Shown here in pieces: positions 36,782-48,756 of a stretch of DNA of 64,000 bases (position 1 is the first letter of the stretch; each line of letters begins with the position of its first letter). The notes beneath the pieces are model-generated. The model saw nothing but the letters and a program-made list of their open reading frames with translations. It did no database searches and was not told the origin of the DNA. This stretch comes from Scylla paramamosain (lineage: Eukaryota > Arthropoda > Malacostraca > Decapoda > Portunidae): contig NW_026973729.1 of assembly GCF_035594125.1 (NCBI RefSeq), forward strand, positions 186,001 to 250,000. The letters are read 5' to 3'. A program made the translations under genes and the position numbers.

Positions 36782-38413
36782 CGCATGTAATTTAAGATTT
36801 TCGTAACTAAGAATGTGAAAAAACACTCAAAATACACACATTTTGTAAGGTAATTCTGTTTCTCAATTAAAAGTGTTATTCGTGAGTTTCATCATTTTTG
36901 TATCTAAGAAACTTCTCTAGGTACAGGAGTTTTTGCGTTTTTTGCCTTTTGGTTCTTGTGGAACTATAAAACACTCATTATACACGTTTCTCAGAATGTC
37001 CTTTTGTTTTGCAATACTTTACATCTATTTTTGCATTATTTTTAGGTAACAAGCTCAAAAACATTCAAAATATACATTTTTCGTAATGTTATTCTGTTTC
37101 TTCATATTGGTTGGTTTGCATCCTTTTTAGCGTTTTTCTACGTAAAACACTGAAAAGACACGTTTAAGTGTTTTTCAGCTCCTTATATGCGCTAAAACTA
37201 ATGCAAAACACACTTTATATAGAAACAAAATAACATAACCAACAACAGGTATTTTCAGTGTTTTTTAATCATGTGATCTATAAAAAACGCTTAAATAATT
37301 GCAAAGAACCTTATGTTTGGGAAAGGAAAGGATATTAGAGAAACGTGTATTATGAGTGTTTTCCAGTTCCTTAAGAACCAAAAAGCTAAAACCCACAAGT
37401 AACACTCTTTATTCAGAAAAATATAAAATAAATAGAAAAACAGGAATTTTTTAATTTTTTTTATTCATCTTCATAGGTACTGAGATGCCAAAATTCTGTA
37501 AAATTCAGGGCAATTATGTGATAAAAGATCATTATCAAAAAAGATAATTCTAGCTTTTTTACGGACTGTTATTTACCAAACCCTAAAGTGCATGCAAAGC
37601 CACCTATATGAGGAAATTAAACGACTTTACCAGAAACCTATCTTTTGAGTGATTTTCAGCTTCTTAGGCATCAAAACTATAAATAATATGGAAGTCACTC
37701 TATATGAGAATCCAAAACAAAATACTGAAAACGTGTCTTTTCTTTGTTTTAGGTAGAAAAACGCTAAATCGGATGCAAACCAACAAATATGAAGAAATAG
37801 AATATTACCAAAATGGTATATTTTGAGTGTTTTTAATCTTGTTACCTACAAAAAACGCGAAAAAGGATGCAAAGCACTCTATATTGGGAATGAAAAGGAA
37901 AAAATGAGAGTTTTATAGTTTCACAAGAACCACAAGGCAAAAAACGCAAAAAACTCGTGTATATGGAGAAGTTACTTAGTTACCAAAATGCTGGTACTCA
38001 TGAATAACACTCTTAAATGAGAAACATAACAACCTTACGAAATGCGTGTATTTTGAGTGTTTTTCACATTCTTATTTACCAAAACCCCAAATTGCATGTA
38101 AAACTAGCTTTATGTTGGTAAGAAATGACATTACCAGAAAAGTGACTTTGAATGATTTTGAGCGTGTTAGGCAATAAAGCACTAAAAAGCAGGGCAATAA
38201 CATTATATGGGAATGAAACCAACTTTTACCAAGAACAAGCCTTTAAGTTTTTTTGAGCTCCTTACATACCAAAACGCTAACACGAATGCAAAACACCCTT
38301 TATGAAGAATTAGAATAACATTACCAAAAACATGTATTTTGAGTGTTTTTGATCATGCTACCTATAAAAACGCGAAAATACATGCAAAGAACCCTATGTT
38401 TGGGAAACGAAAG

Positions 38414-38450
38414 GACATTACGAGAAACGTTTATTACGAGAAACGTGTTT
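38414..38450 (-). repeat. Short tandem duplication in m1
   Basis: TTACGAGAAACGT is repeated (TTACGAGAAACGTTTA then TTACGAGAAACGTG), with loss of the usual GTATTATGAG. A small slippage event. Confidence 0.8.
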
Positions 38451-40288
38451 TTAAGTTCCTTAAGAACCAAAAAACTAAAACCCACAAATAACACTCTTTA
38501 TGAAGAAAAAAATAAATAAATATATAAAAAAACGGCAATTCTTTTTTTTTGTTATTCATCTTTATAGATACCGAGATGCCAAAACTCTGGGAAAATTTTG
38601 GCCAATTATGTGATAAAAAATATTATCAAAAAAGTTAATTTTAGCTTTTTTTTCAGAATGTTATGTACCAAACTCTTAAGTGAATGCAAAGCCACCTACA
38701 TGAGGAAATTAAACGACTTTACGAGAAACCTTACTTTTGAGTGTTTTTTTAGTATATTAGGCACCAAAACGATAATAACATGGAAGTCAATCAATATGAG
38801 AATCCAAAACAAAATTACTGAAAACGTGCCTTTTTAGTGTTTTACGTTGAAAAACGCTAAAATGGATGCAAACCAACCAATATGAAGAAATATTTTTCAT
38901 ATTTTTGAATGTTTTTGAGCTTGTTACCTAAAAAAATGCAAAAATGGATGCAAAGTATTGCAAAACAAAAGGACATTCTGAGAAACGTGTATAATGAGTG
39001 TTTTATAGTTACACAAGAACCAAATGGCAAAAAACGCAAAAACTCCTGTACCTAGAGAAGTTTCTTAGATACAAAAATGATGAAACTCATGAATAACACT
39101 TTTAATTGAGAAACAGAATTACCTTACAAAATTTGTGTATTTTGAGTGTTTTTCACATTCTTAGTTACGAAAATCACAAATTACATGCGAAACTAGCTAG
39201 TTTCCTAGATACCAAAATGCCGAAACTCATGAATAACACTCTTAATTGAGAAACAGAAAAACCTTACTAAATGCGTGTATTTTGAGTGCTTTTCACATTC
39301 TTAGTTACCCAAAACCCAAATTGATTGCGAAACCAGCTTTATATGGTAAAAAAAAATAAAATAACGACATTTTCAGAAAAGAGTATATTGAGTGTTTTTG
39401 AGCGTGATAGGCAGTAAAGCACTAAAAAGAAGGGCAATCACATTACATGGGAATAAAACCAATGTTTACCAAGAACTTGCCTTTAAGTGTTTTTGAGCTC
39501 CTTATATACCAAAACGTTAAAACGCATGCAAAACACACTTTATGGAGAAACAGAATAACATTACCAAAAACATGTATTTTGAGTGTTTTTGATCATGTTA
39601 CCAATAAAAAAGCTTAAATACATGCTAAGAACCCGATTTGTGGGAAACGAAAGGACATTACGAGAAGCGTGTATTATGAGTATTTTTAAATTCAATAAGT
39701 ATCAAAAAGCTAAAAGCCACAAATAACTCTCTATTGAGAGAAAATAAATAAATAAATAAAAAAATACAATATTTTTTTTCTTTCTTATTCATCTTCACAG
39801 GTACCGAGGTGCCAAAATTCAAGCAAAATTCACGAAATTTTCTAAAGTAAGAACATTATCAAAAAAGTTAATTTTAGTTTTTTTTCTCTCGACTGTTATG
39901 TAGCAAACCATAAAGTGCATGCAAAGCCACCTATATTGGGAAATCAAACGTCTTTGCCAGAAAACTGTCTTGAGTGTTTTTCAGCTTGTTAGGCACCAAA
40001 ACGATAAATAACATGGAAGTCACTCTATATAAGAATCCAAAACAAAATTACTGAAAACGTGTCTTTTCGGTGTTTTACGTAGAAAAAACGCTAAAACGGA
40101 TGCAAACCAACCAATATGAAAAAAAAAAAATAGAATAACATTACAAAAAAAAACTATATTTTCAGTATTTTTGAGCTGGTTACCTACAAAAAAGGTGAAA
40201 ATGGATGCAAAGCACTCCCTATTGGGAAAGAAAAGGACATTACGAGAAACGTGTATAATGAGTGTCTTATTATTTTCGAGCAAAAGAA

Positions 40289-40312
40289 CTTGTGGTTCAC
40301 AAGAACCACAAG
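40289..40312. repeat. 10-bp perfect hairpin in m6 variant (mirror copy)
   Basis: Arms CTTGTGGTTC and GAACCACAAG with loop ACAA; mirror partner of 35666-35689 in the large inverted repeat. Confidence 0.88.
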
Positions 40313-40760
40313 GCAAAAAGCGCAAAAACTCGTGTATATAAAGAAGTTTCTTAGATAACAAATGCTGAAACTCATGAATAACAATCTTAATTGAGAAACA
40401 GAACAATCTTACCAAAAGCGTGTATTTTCATGGTTTTCACATTGTTAGTTAGCAAAATCCCAAAAAGCATGCGAAACTAGCTTTATGTGAGAAAAAAATG
40501 ACATTACCAGAAGTGTCTTTTTTTTGAGCGTGTTTGGCAAAAAAACACTAGAAAGCAGGGCAATCACATTACATGGGAATAAAACCAACTTTGATCAAGA
40601 ACTTGCCATTATGTGTTTTTGAGCTCCTTACATACCAAAACGCTAAAACGCATGCAAAACACTCCTTTATGGAGAAGCAGAAAAAAAATTACAAAAAACA
40701 TTTGTTTTAAGTGTTTTTGATCATGTTACCTTTAAAAACGCTTAAATACATACAAAGAAA

Positions 40761-40803
40761 CTTTGGGAAGTCTTTGGGAAAACGAAAGTCTTTGGGAAAC
40801 GAA
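40761..40803 (-). repeat. CTTTGGGAA triplication in m1/m2
   Basis: CTTTGGGAAG, TCTTTGGGAAAACGAAAG and TCTTTGGGAAACGAAAGG follow each other, where normal copies have a single TTTGGGAAACGAAAGG. Confidence 0.85.
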
Positions 40804-43800
40804 AGGACATTACGAAAAACGTGTATTATGACTGTTTTGAAGTTCCTTAAGTACCAAAACGTTAAAACCCACAAATAACACTCTTTAAAGAGAAAAAAAA
40901 AAAATTCTGCCAAAATTCACGGAATTTATGTGGATAAAAGAACATTATCAAAAAAGTTAATTATAGCTTTTTTTTCGGATTGTTATTTACCAAACCTTAA
41001 AGTGCATTCAAACCCACCTATATGAGGAAATTAAACGACTTGACCAGAAACCTGTCTTTCCAGTGTTTTTCAGTATGTTAGACACCAAACCGATAAATAA
41101 TATGGAAGTCAGTCAATATGTGAATCCAAAAGAAAATTACTGAAAACGTGTCTTTTCAGCGTTTTACGTAGAAAAAACGCTAAAACGGATGCAAAGCAAC
41201 GAATATGAAGAAATAGAATAAAATTACCAAAATGTTTTGGGGCTTTTTACCTACAAAAAAAGGCGAAAATGGATGTAAAAGCACTCTATATTGGAAAGAA
41301 AAAAGGACATTTAGAGAAACGTGTATAATGATTGTTTTATAGTTTCACAAGAACCACAAGACAAAAAACGCAAAAACTCGTGTATATAGAGAAGTTTCTT
41401 ACATACCAAAATGCTAAAACTCATGAATAACACTTTTAATTGAGAAACAGAACTACCTTACCAAATGTGTGTATTTTGAGTGTTTTTCACATTCTTAGTT
41501 ACGAAAATCCCAAATTATATTTATTCATTATTTTGTTACATTATTTTGAGTGTTTTTGCCCATGTTACCTATAAAAACGCTTAAATACATGCAAAGAACC
41601 CTATGTCTGTGAAACGAAAAGACATTACGAAAATCGTGTATTATGATTGTTTTTAAGTTCCTTAAGTACCAAAACACTAAAACCCGCAAATAGAGAAAAA
41701 ATAAAGAACTAAAAAAATAGATTTTTTTTTTGTTATTCATCTAAATAGGTATGAAGATGCCAAAATTCAGGCAAAATTCAGGGAAATTATGTAAAAAACA
41801 CATTATAAAAAATTTTTTTTAGCTTTTTTCCGGAATTATGTACCAAACCTAGAAGTGCATGCAAAGCCAACTATATGGGGAAATTACACGACTTTACCAG
41901 AAATCTGTCTTTTTAGTGTTTTTTCCAGCAATTTCAACAATATTACTGAAAACGTGTCTTTTCAGTGATTTACGAAGAAAAACGGTAAAATGGATGCAAG
42001 CCAACCAATATGAAGAAATACAATAACATTACCAAAAAGATATATTTTGAGTGTTTTTCAGGTTGTTACCTACAAAAAATGCAAAAAAAGATGGAAAGCA
42101 CTCTATATTGGGAAACAAAAGAACATTACGAAAAACGTGTATAATGAGTGTTTTATAGTTTCACACGAACCAAAAGGCAAAAAACGCAAAAATTCGTGTA
42201 TATAGAGAAGTTTTTTTACATACCAAAATGCTGAAATGCATGAATAACACTTTTAATTGAGAAACAGAACTACCTTACCAAATGTGTGTATTTTGAGTGT
42301 TTTTCACATTCTTAGTTACGAAAATCACAAATTACATGCGAAACTACCTTTATGTGGAAAAAAATAATGACATTACCAAAAAAGTGTCTTTTTAGATTTT
42401 ATGAGCGTGATATGCAATAAAGCACTAAAAAGCAGAACAATCACATTACATGGGAATAAAACCAACTTTTACGAAGAACTTGTTTTTAAGTGTTTTTTTA
42501 ACTCCTTACATACCAAATCGCTAAAACGCATGCAAAACACCCTTTATGGAGAAACAGAATAACATTACCAAAAACATGTATTTTGAGTTTTTTTTATCAT
42601 GTAACCTATAAAAACGCTTAAAGGACCCTATGTTTCTATAACAAAAGGACATTACGAAAATCGTGTATTATGAGTGTTTTTAAGTTCTTTAAGTACCAAA
42701 AAGCTAAAACCCACAAATAACACTCTTTGTAGAGAGAAAAAAAAACTTTTTTTTTTAGTTATTCATCTTCATAGGTACCGAGATGCCAAAATTCTGGCAA
42801 AATTCATGGAAATTTTGTAAAAAAAATCTTTATAAAATAATAATTTTAGCCTTTTTCCGGAGTTATGTACAAACCCTGAATTGCATGCAAATCCACCTAT
42901 ATGGAGATATTACAGGACTTTACCAGAAACCTGTCTTTTGAGTGTTTTTCAGCAATTTCAACAATATTACTGAAAACGTATATTTTCAGTGATTTACTTA
43001 AAAAAACGCTAAAACGGATGTAAACCAACCAATAAGAAGAAATAGAATAACATTACCAAAAAGATATATTTTGATGTGTTTTTGAGCTTGTTACCTACAA
43101 AAAAAGCAAAAAATGCATGGAAAGCACTTTATATTGGCAAAGAAAAGGACATTACGAGAAACGTGTATGAGTGTTTTATAGTTTGACAAGAACCACAAGG
43201 TAAAAAACTAAAAAAACTCGTGTACATAAAGAAGTTTCTTACATACCAAAAAGATGAAACTCATGAATAAAACTTTTAATTTTGAAACAGAAATACCTTA
43301 CCAAATGTGTGTATTAGAAAAGCTTCTTACCTACCAAAATGCTGAAACTCATGAATAACACTTTTAATTAAGAAAAAGAAAAACATTATTAATACCTGTG
43401 TTTTGAGTTTTTTTTTCACATTCTTAGTTACCAAATTCACAAATTCCATGCAAAACTAGCTTTATGTGGGAAAAAAATGATATTACCAGAATTGTCTTTT
43501 GAGTGTTTTGAGCGTGTTAGGCAATAAAGCACTAAAAAGCAGGGTAATAACATTACATGGGAATAAAAACAACTTTTACCAAGAACTTGCCTTTAAGTGT
43601 TTTTGAGCTCATTACATACCAAAACGCTAAAACGCATGCAAAACACCTTTTATGGAGAAACAAAATAAAATGACCAAAAACATATATTTTTTGGGTTTTC
43701 ACCATGTTATCTATAAAAAACGCTTAAATACATATAAAGAACCTTATGTTTGCGAAACGAAAGGACATTACGAGAAATGTGTATTATAAGTGTTTTTAAG

Positions 43801-46800
43801 TTCCTTAAGTACCAAAAAGATAAAACCCACAAATAACACTCTTTATTTAGAAAAAAAATAAGAAAATAAAAAAATAGGATTTTTTGTTTTGTTTTTCATC
43901 TTCATAGGTACCGAGATTCCAAAATTCTGGGAAAATTCAGGGCTATTATATGATAAAAGAAAATTATCAAAAAAGTTAATTTTAGCTTTTTTTTCGGATT
44001 GTTATATACCAAACCCTAAAGTGCATCCAAAGACTCCTATATGAGGAAATTAAACGAACTTACCAGAAATCTGTTTTTTGAGTGTTTTTTCAGCATGTTA
44101 GGCACCAAAACGATAAATAATAAGGAACTCACCCTATATGAGAATCCAAAACAAAATTGCCGAAAACGTGTCTTTCCAGTGTTTTACCTAGAAAAACGCT
44201 GAAACCAATATCAACAAATAGAAAAACATTACGAAAAAGGTATATTTTGAGTGTTTTTGTGTTTGTTACCTACAAAAAAACGCGAAAATTGATACAAAGC
44301 ACTCTACATAAGAAAACAAAAGGACTTTGCAAAAAAAGTGTATAATAAGTTTTTTTTATAGTTCAAACGAACCAAAAGGCAAAAAACACAAAAACTCGTG
44401 TATATGGAGAATGTTCCTAGATACCAAAATGCTGAAACTCATGAATAACACTCTTAACTGAGAAACAGAACAACCTTACTAAATGCGTGTATTTTGCGTG
44501 CTTTTCACATTCTTAGTTATCAAAACCCCAAATTACATGCGAAACCACCTTTATGTGAGAAAAAAATGACATTACCAGAAAAGTGTCTTTTAAGTGTTTT
44601 TGAGCGTGATAGGCAATAAAGCACTAAAAAGCACGGCAATGAAATTACATTAGAATAACACCAATTTATACCAAAAACTTGCCTTTAAGTGTTTTTGAGC
44701 TCCTTATATAACAAACTGCTAAAACGCATGCAAAACAAACTTTATGGGGAAACAGAATAACATTACCAAAAACATATATTTTGAGCGTTTTTTGATCATG
44801 TTATCTATAAAAACGCTCAAATACATGCAAAGAACATTATGTTTGGGAAACAAAAGGACTTTACGAGAAACGTGTATTATGAGTGTTTTTTTAAGTTCTT
44901 AAAGTACCAAAAAGCTAAAACCCACAAATAAAACTCTTTATTTAGAAAATAAAAAAATAAAAAAAAATATATTAAAAATTTAATTTTTTTTTTTTGGTTA
45001 TTCATCTTCATAGTACCGAGATGCCAAAATTCTGGGAAAATTCAGGGCAATCGTATGATAAAAGAATATTATAAAAAAAGTTAATTTCAGCTTTTTTTTT
45101 TCGAACTGTTATGTACCAAACCTTAAAGTGCATGCAAAGCCTCCTTTATGAAGAAATTTAACGACCTTACCAGATATCTGTGTTTTGAGTGTTTTTTTAG
45201 CATGTTAAGCACCAAAACGATAAATAATAAGGAACTCACCTCTATATGGGGATCCAAAACAAAGTTACTGAAAACGTGTCTTCTCAGTGTTTTACGTACA
45301 AAAACGCTAAAACGGATGAAAAGCAACCAATAATAAAGAAATAGAAAAACGTTACTAAAAAGGCATATTTTGAGTGTTTTTGAGCTTATTACTTACAAAA
45401 AACGCAAAAATTGATGCAAAGCACTCTATATTGAAAACAAAAGGACATTGCAAGAAAAGTGTATAATGAGTGTTTTATAGTTCAAAAGAACCACAAGGCA
45501 AAAAAAGCAAAATCTCGTGTATATGGAGAGGTTTCCTAGATACAAAAATGCTGAAACTCATGTATAACATTCCTAATTTAGAAACACAACAACCTTAATA
45601 AATGCGTGTATTTTGAGTGCTTTTCACATTCTTTGTTGCCAAAACCCCAAATTGCATGCGAAAATAGATTTGTGGGAAAAAAAAATGGTTACCAGAAAAG
45701 TGTCTTTTGAGTGTTTTTGAGCGTGATAGGCAATAAAGCACTAAAAAGGAAGGCAATCACATTACATTGGAGGAAAACGAATTTTTACCAAGAACTTGCC
45801 TTGAAGTGTTTTTTGAGCTCCTTATATACCAAAACACTAAAACGCATGCAAAACACTGTTTATGGTGAAACAGGATAATATTACCAAAAACATATATTTT
45901 GAGTGTTTTTCATCATGTTACCAATGAAAACGCTAAAATACATGCAAAGAACTCTATTTTTAGGAAACGAAAGGAGATTACGAGAAACGTGTATTATGAG
46001 TGTTTTTAAGTTCATTAATTACCAAAAATGCTAAAAGCCACAAATAACACTCTTTATTGAGAAACAATAAATAAATAAAATAAATGCGATATTTTTTTTT
46101 TCTTTCTTATTCATCTTCACAGGTACGGAGATGCCAAAATTCGGGCAAAATTCAGGAAATTATGTGAAATAAGAACATTATCAAAAAAGTTGTTTAGTTT
46201 TTTTTTCGGACTATTATGTACCAAACACCTAAAGTGCATGCAAAGCCACCTATATGGGGAAATTAAACGTATTCGCCAGAAAACGGTCTTATGAGAGTTT
46301 TTCAGCATCTTAGGAACCACTACGATAAATAACATGGAAGTAAATCTATATAGGAATCCAAAACAATATTACTAAAAACGTGTTTTTTCGGTGTTTTACG
46401 TAGAAAAATGCTAAAACGGATGCAAACCAACCAATATGAAGGAATAGAATAACATTACCAAAAAGGTATATTTTGAGTGTTTTTGAAATTGTTACCTACA
46501 AAAAACGCGAAAATAGATGGAAAGCTCTCTATATTGGGAAGCAAAAGGACATTACGAGAAACGTGTATAATGAGTGTTTTATAGTTTCACAAGAACTACA
46601 AGGCAGAAAACGCAAAAACTCGTGTATATAGAGAAGTTTCTTACATTCCAAAATGCTGAAACTCTGGAACAACACTTTTAATTGAGAAACAGAACAATCT
46701 TACTAAATGCGTGCATTTTGAGTGCTTTTTACATCCTTAGTTACCAAAACCCCAAATTGCATGCGAAACCAGCTTTATGTTGGAAAAAAATGACATTACC

Positions 46801-47363
46801 AGAAAAATATCCTTTGAGTGTTTTTGAGCGTGTTAAGCAATAAAGCACTAAAAAGCAGGGCTATCACATTACATTGAAATAAAACCAATTTTTAACAAGA
46901 ACTTGTCTTTAAGTGTATTTGAGCTCCTTATATACCAAAACACTAAAATGCATGCAAAATACACTTTAGGGTGAAACAGAATAACATTACCTAAAACATG
47001 TATTTTGAGTGTTTTTGATCATGTTACCAATAAAAACGCTTAAATACATGCAAAGAACCCTATTTTTGGGAAACGAAAGGACATTACGAGAAACGTGTAT
47101 TATGAGTGTTTTTAAGTTCATTAAGTACCAAAAAGCTAAAAGCCACAAATTACACTCTTTACTGAGAAAAAATAAATAAATAAAAAAATACGATATTTTT
47201 TTTTCATTCTTATTGATCTTCACAGGTAACGAGGTGCCAAAATTCGGGCAAAGTTCAGGAAATTATATAAAATAAGAACATTATCAAAAAAGTTACATTT
47301 AGCTTTTTTTTCGGATTGTTATGTACCAAACCCCAAAATTGCATACAGAGCCACCTATATGGT

Positions 47364-47385
47364 GTATATATATATATATATATAC
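47364..47385. repeat. TA dinucleotide microsatellite
   Basis: About eleven TA units inserted at the m9/m10 boundary (GGTG | TATATA... | CGTCTTTGCC). It replaces the normal GGGAAATTAAA. The related copy near 60690 lacks it. Confidence 0.9.
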
Positions 47386-48294
47386 GTCTTTGCCAGAAAA
47401 CTGACTTATGAGGGTTTTTCAGCATGTTAGGAACCAACACGATAAAACACAAGGAAGTCAATCTATATGGGAATCCAAAAATAAATTACTGAAAACGCGT
47501 CTCTTCGGTGTTTTACGTAGAAAACGCTAAGACGGAGGCAAACCAACCAAAATGAAGAAATAGAATAACATTACCAAAAAGGTATATTTTGAGTGTTTTT
47601 GATATTGTTACCTACAAAAAACGCGAAAATGGATGGAAAGCACTCTATATTGGGAGGCAAAAGGCACCAAAAAGCATTTTAGGCACCAAAACGATAAATA
47701 ATATGAGTCACTCTATATGGAAATCCAAAGAAATATTACTGGAAACGTGTCTTTTAAAAGATTTACGTAGAAAAACGCTAAAACAGATGCAAACCAACCA
47801 ATATGAAGAAATAGAATAACATTACCAAAACATATATTTTGTGTGTTCTTGAGCTTGTTACATAAAAAAAATGCGAAAATATATGCAAAGCACTCTATAT
47901 AAGTAAAAAAAAAAAAAAGGACATAACGAGAAACGTGTATAATGAGTGTTTTATAGTTTCACCAGAATCACAATGCAAAAAACGCAAAAACTCGACTATA
48001 TGGAGAAGTTTCTAAGATACCAAAATACTGAAACTCATGAATAACACTCTTAATCAAGAAACAGAACAACCTTACTAAATGCGTGTATTTTGAGTATTAT
48101 TTTACATTCTTAGTTACCAAAACCCCAAATTCCATGCGAAACTAGCTTTATGTAGGAAAAAAATGACATTATCAGAAAAGTGTCTTTGAGTGTTTTTGAG
48201 CGTGTTAGGCAATAAAGCACTAAAAAGCAGGGCAATCACATTACATGGGAATAAAACCAACTTTTACGAAGAACTTGCCTTTTAGTGCTTTTGA

Positions 48295-48756
48295 CACGCA
48301 TTTAGTAAGGTTGCTCTGTTTCTCAATTAACAGTGTTATTCAAGAGTTTCAGCATATACACGAGTTTTTGCGTTTTTTGCCTTGTGGTTTTTTTGAACTA
48401 TAAAACATTCATTATACACTTTTCTCGCAATGTCCCTTTGTTTCCCAATATAGAGTGCTTTGTATCAATTTTCGCGTTTTTTTTTTTTTTTTTTGTAGGA
48501 AACAAGCACAAAAACACTCAAAATATACATTTTTGGTAATGTTATTCAGCTTCTTGATATTGGTTGGTTTGTATCAGTTTTAGCGTTTTTCTACGTAAAA
48601 CGCTGAGAAGACACTTTTTCAGTCATTTTCTTTTGGATTCCCACATAGAGTGAGTTCCTTATTATTTATCGTTTTGGTGCCTAATATGCTGAAAAACACT
48701 GAAAAGACATATTTCTTGTTAGGTCTTTAATTTCCTCATATGGGAGGCTTTGCATG
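48295..48756 (+). repeat. Inverted island 4 (forward within reverse array)
   Basis: About 462 bp from the end of m5 (CACGCATTTAGTAAGGTTG) to the start of m10 (GGAGGCTTTGCATG), flanked by reverse m3 (TTTAGTGCTTTTGA) and reverse m4 (TCTTTTAAGTGTTTGTGAGC). Same breakpoints as islands 1 and 5. m6 is shortened here (CAGCATATACACGAG). Confidence 0.88.

Larger units (their letters stand above)
33370..37164 (+). repeat. Left arm of 3.8-kb inverted repeat
   Basis: Pairs with 38823-42630 on the opposite strand; coordinates of matching points add up to about 75,970-76,000. Shared unusual scars include ATATTGTAACAAAATAATG (34450-34482), the CATACCTATGTAGATG variant of m11 (near 34250), the m6 hairpin (35666-35689) and AAACTAGCTAGTTT (36768-36781). 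Arm identity was not computed but is well below 100%. Confidence 0.85.
29370..37165 (+). repeat. Satellite HOR array, forward block 5
   Basis: Starts in m4/m5 directly after the LINE fragment. m1 anchors lie near 30105, 31029, 32219, 33304, 34305, 35112 and 36252. Some spacings are short (807 bp between 34305 and 35112) because of internal deletions, such as ATATTGTAACAAAATAATG at 34450-34482. The block ends at CACGTTT | AAGTG, where orientation flips for the next 11 kb. Confidence 0.92.
38823..42630 (-). repeat. Right arm of 3.8-kb inverted repeat
   Basis: Mirror of 33370-37164. It contains the reverse of every diagnostic scar: AAACTAGCTAGTTT at 39190-39203, the hairpin at 40289-40312, the AATAGGTATGAAGATG variant near 41745 and CATTATTTTGTTACATTATT at 41515-41546. 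Beyond about 42640 it takes the CCGGAGTTATG form of m10, unlike the left side (CAGTCCG), so homology of the arms ends there. Confidence 0.85.
37166..48294 (-). repeat. Satellite HOR array, long reverse block
   Basis: m1 anchors (reverse) near 37403, 38493, 39728, 40881, 41690, 42722, 43839, 44932, 46050 and 47154. 37166-38822 is the spacer of the large inverted repeat and 38823-42630 is its right arm. 42975-48294 is part of an inverted relative of segmental unit A. The longest open reading frame of the window (131 codons, minus strand, 40020-40415) lies here and is plain satellite. Confidence 0.92.

Noticed and set aside
40020..40415. Longest open reading frame (131 codons, minus strand)
   Set aside because: Translation of m6-m8 satellite sequence. 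The same peptide pieces recur at 35593-35886, 30586-30831 and 55855-56097 with frame changes, there is no domain, and composition follows the repeat.
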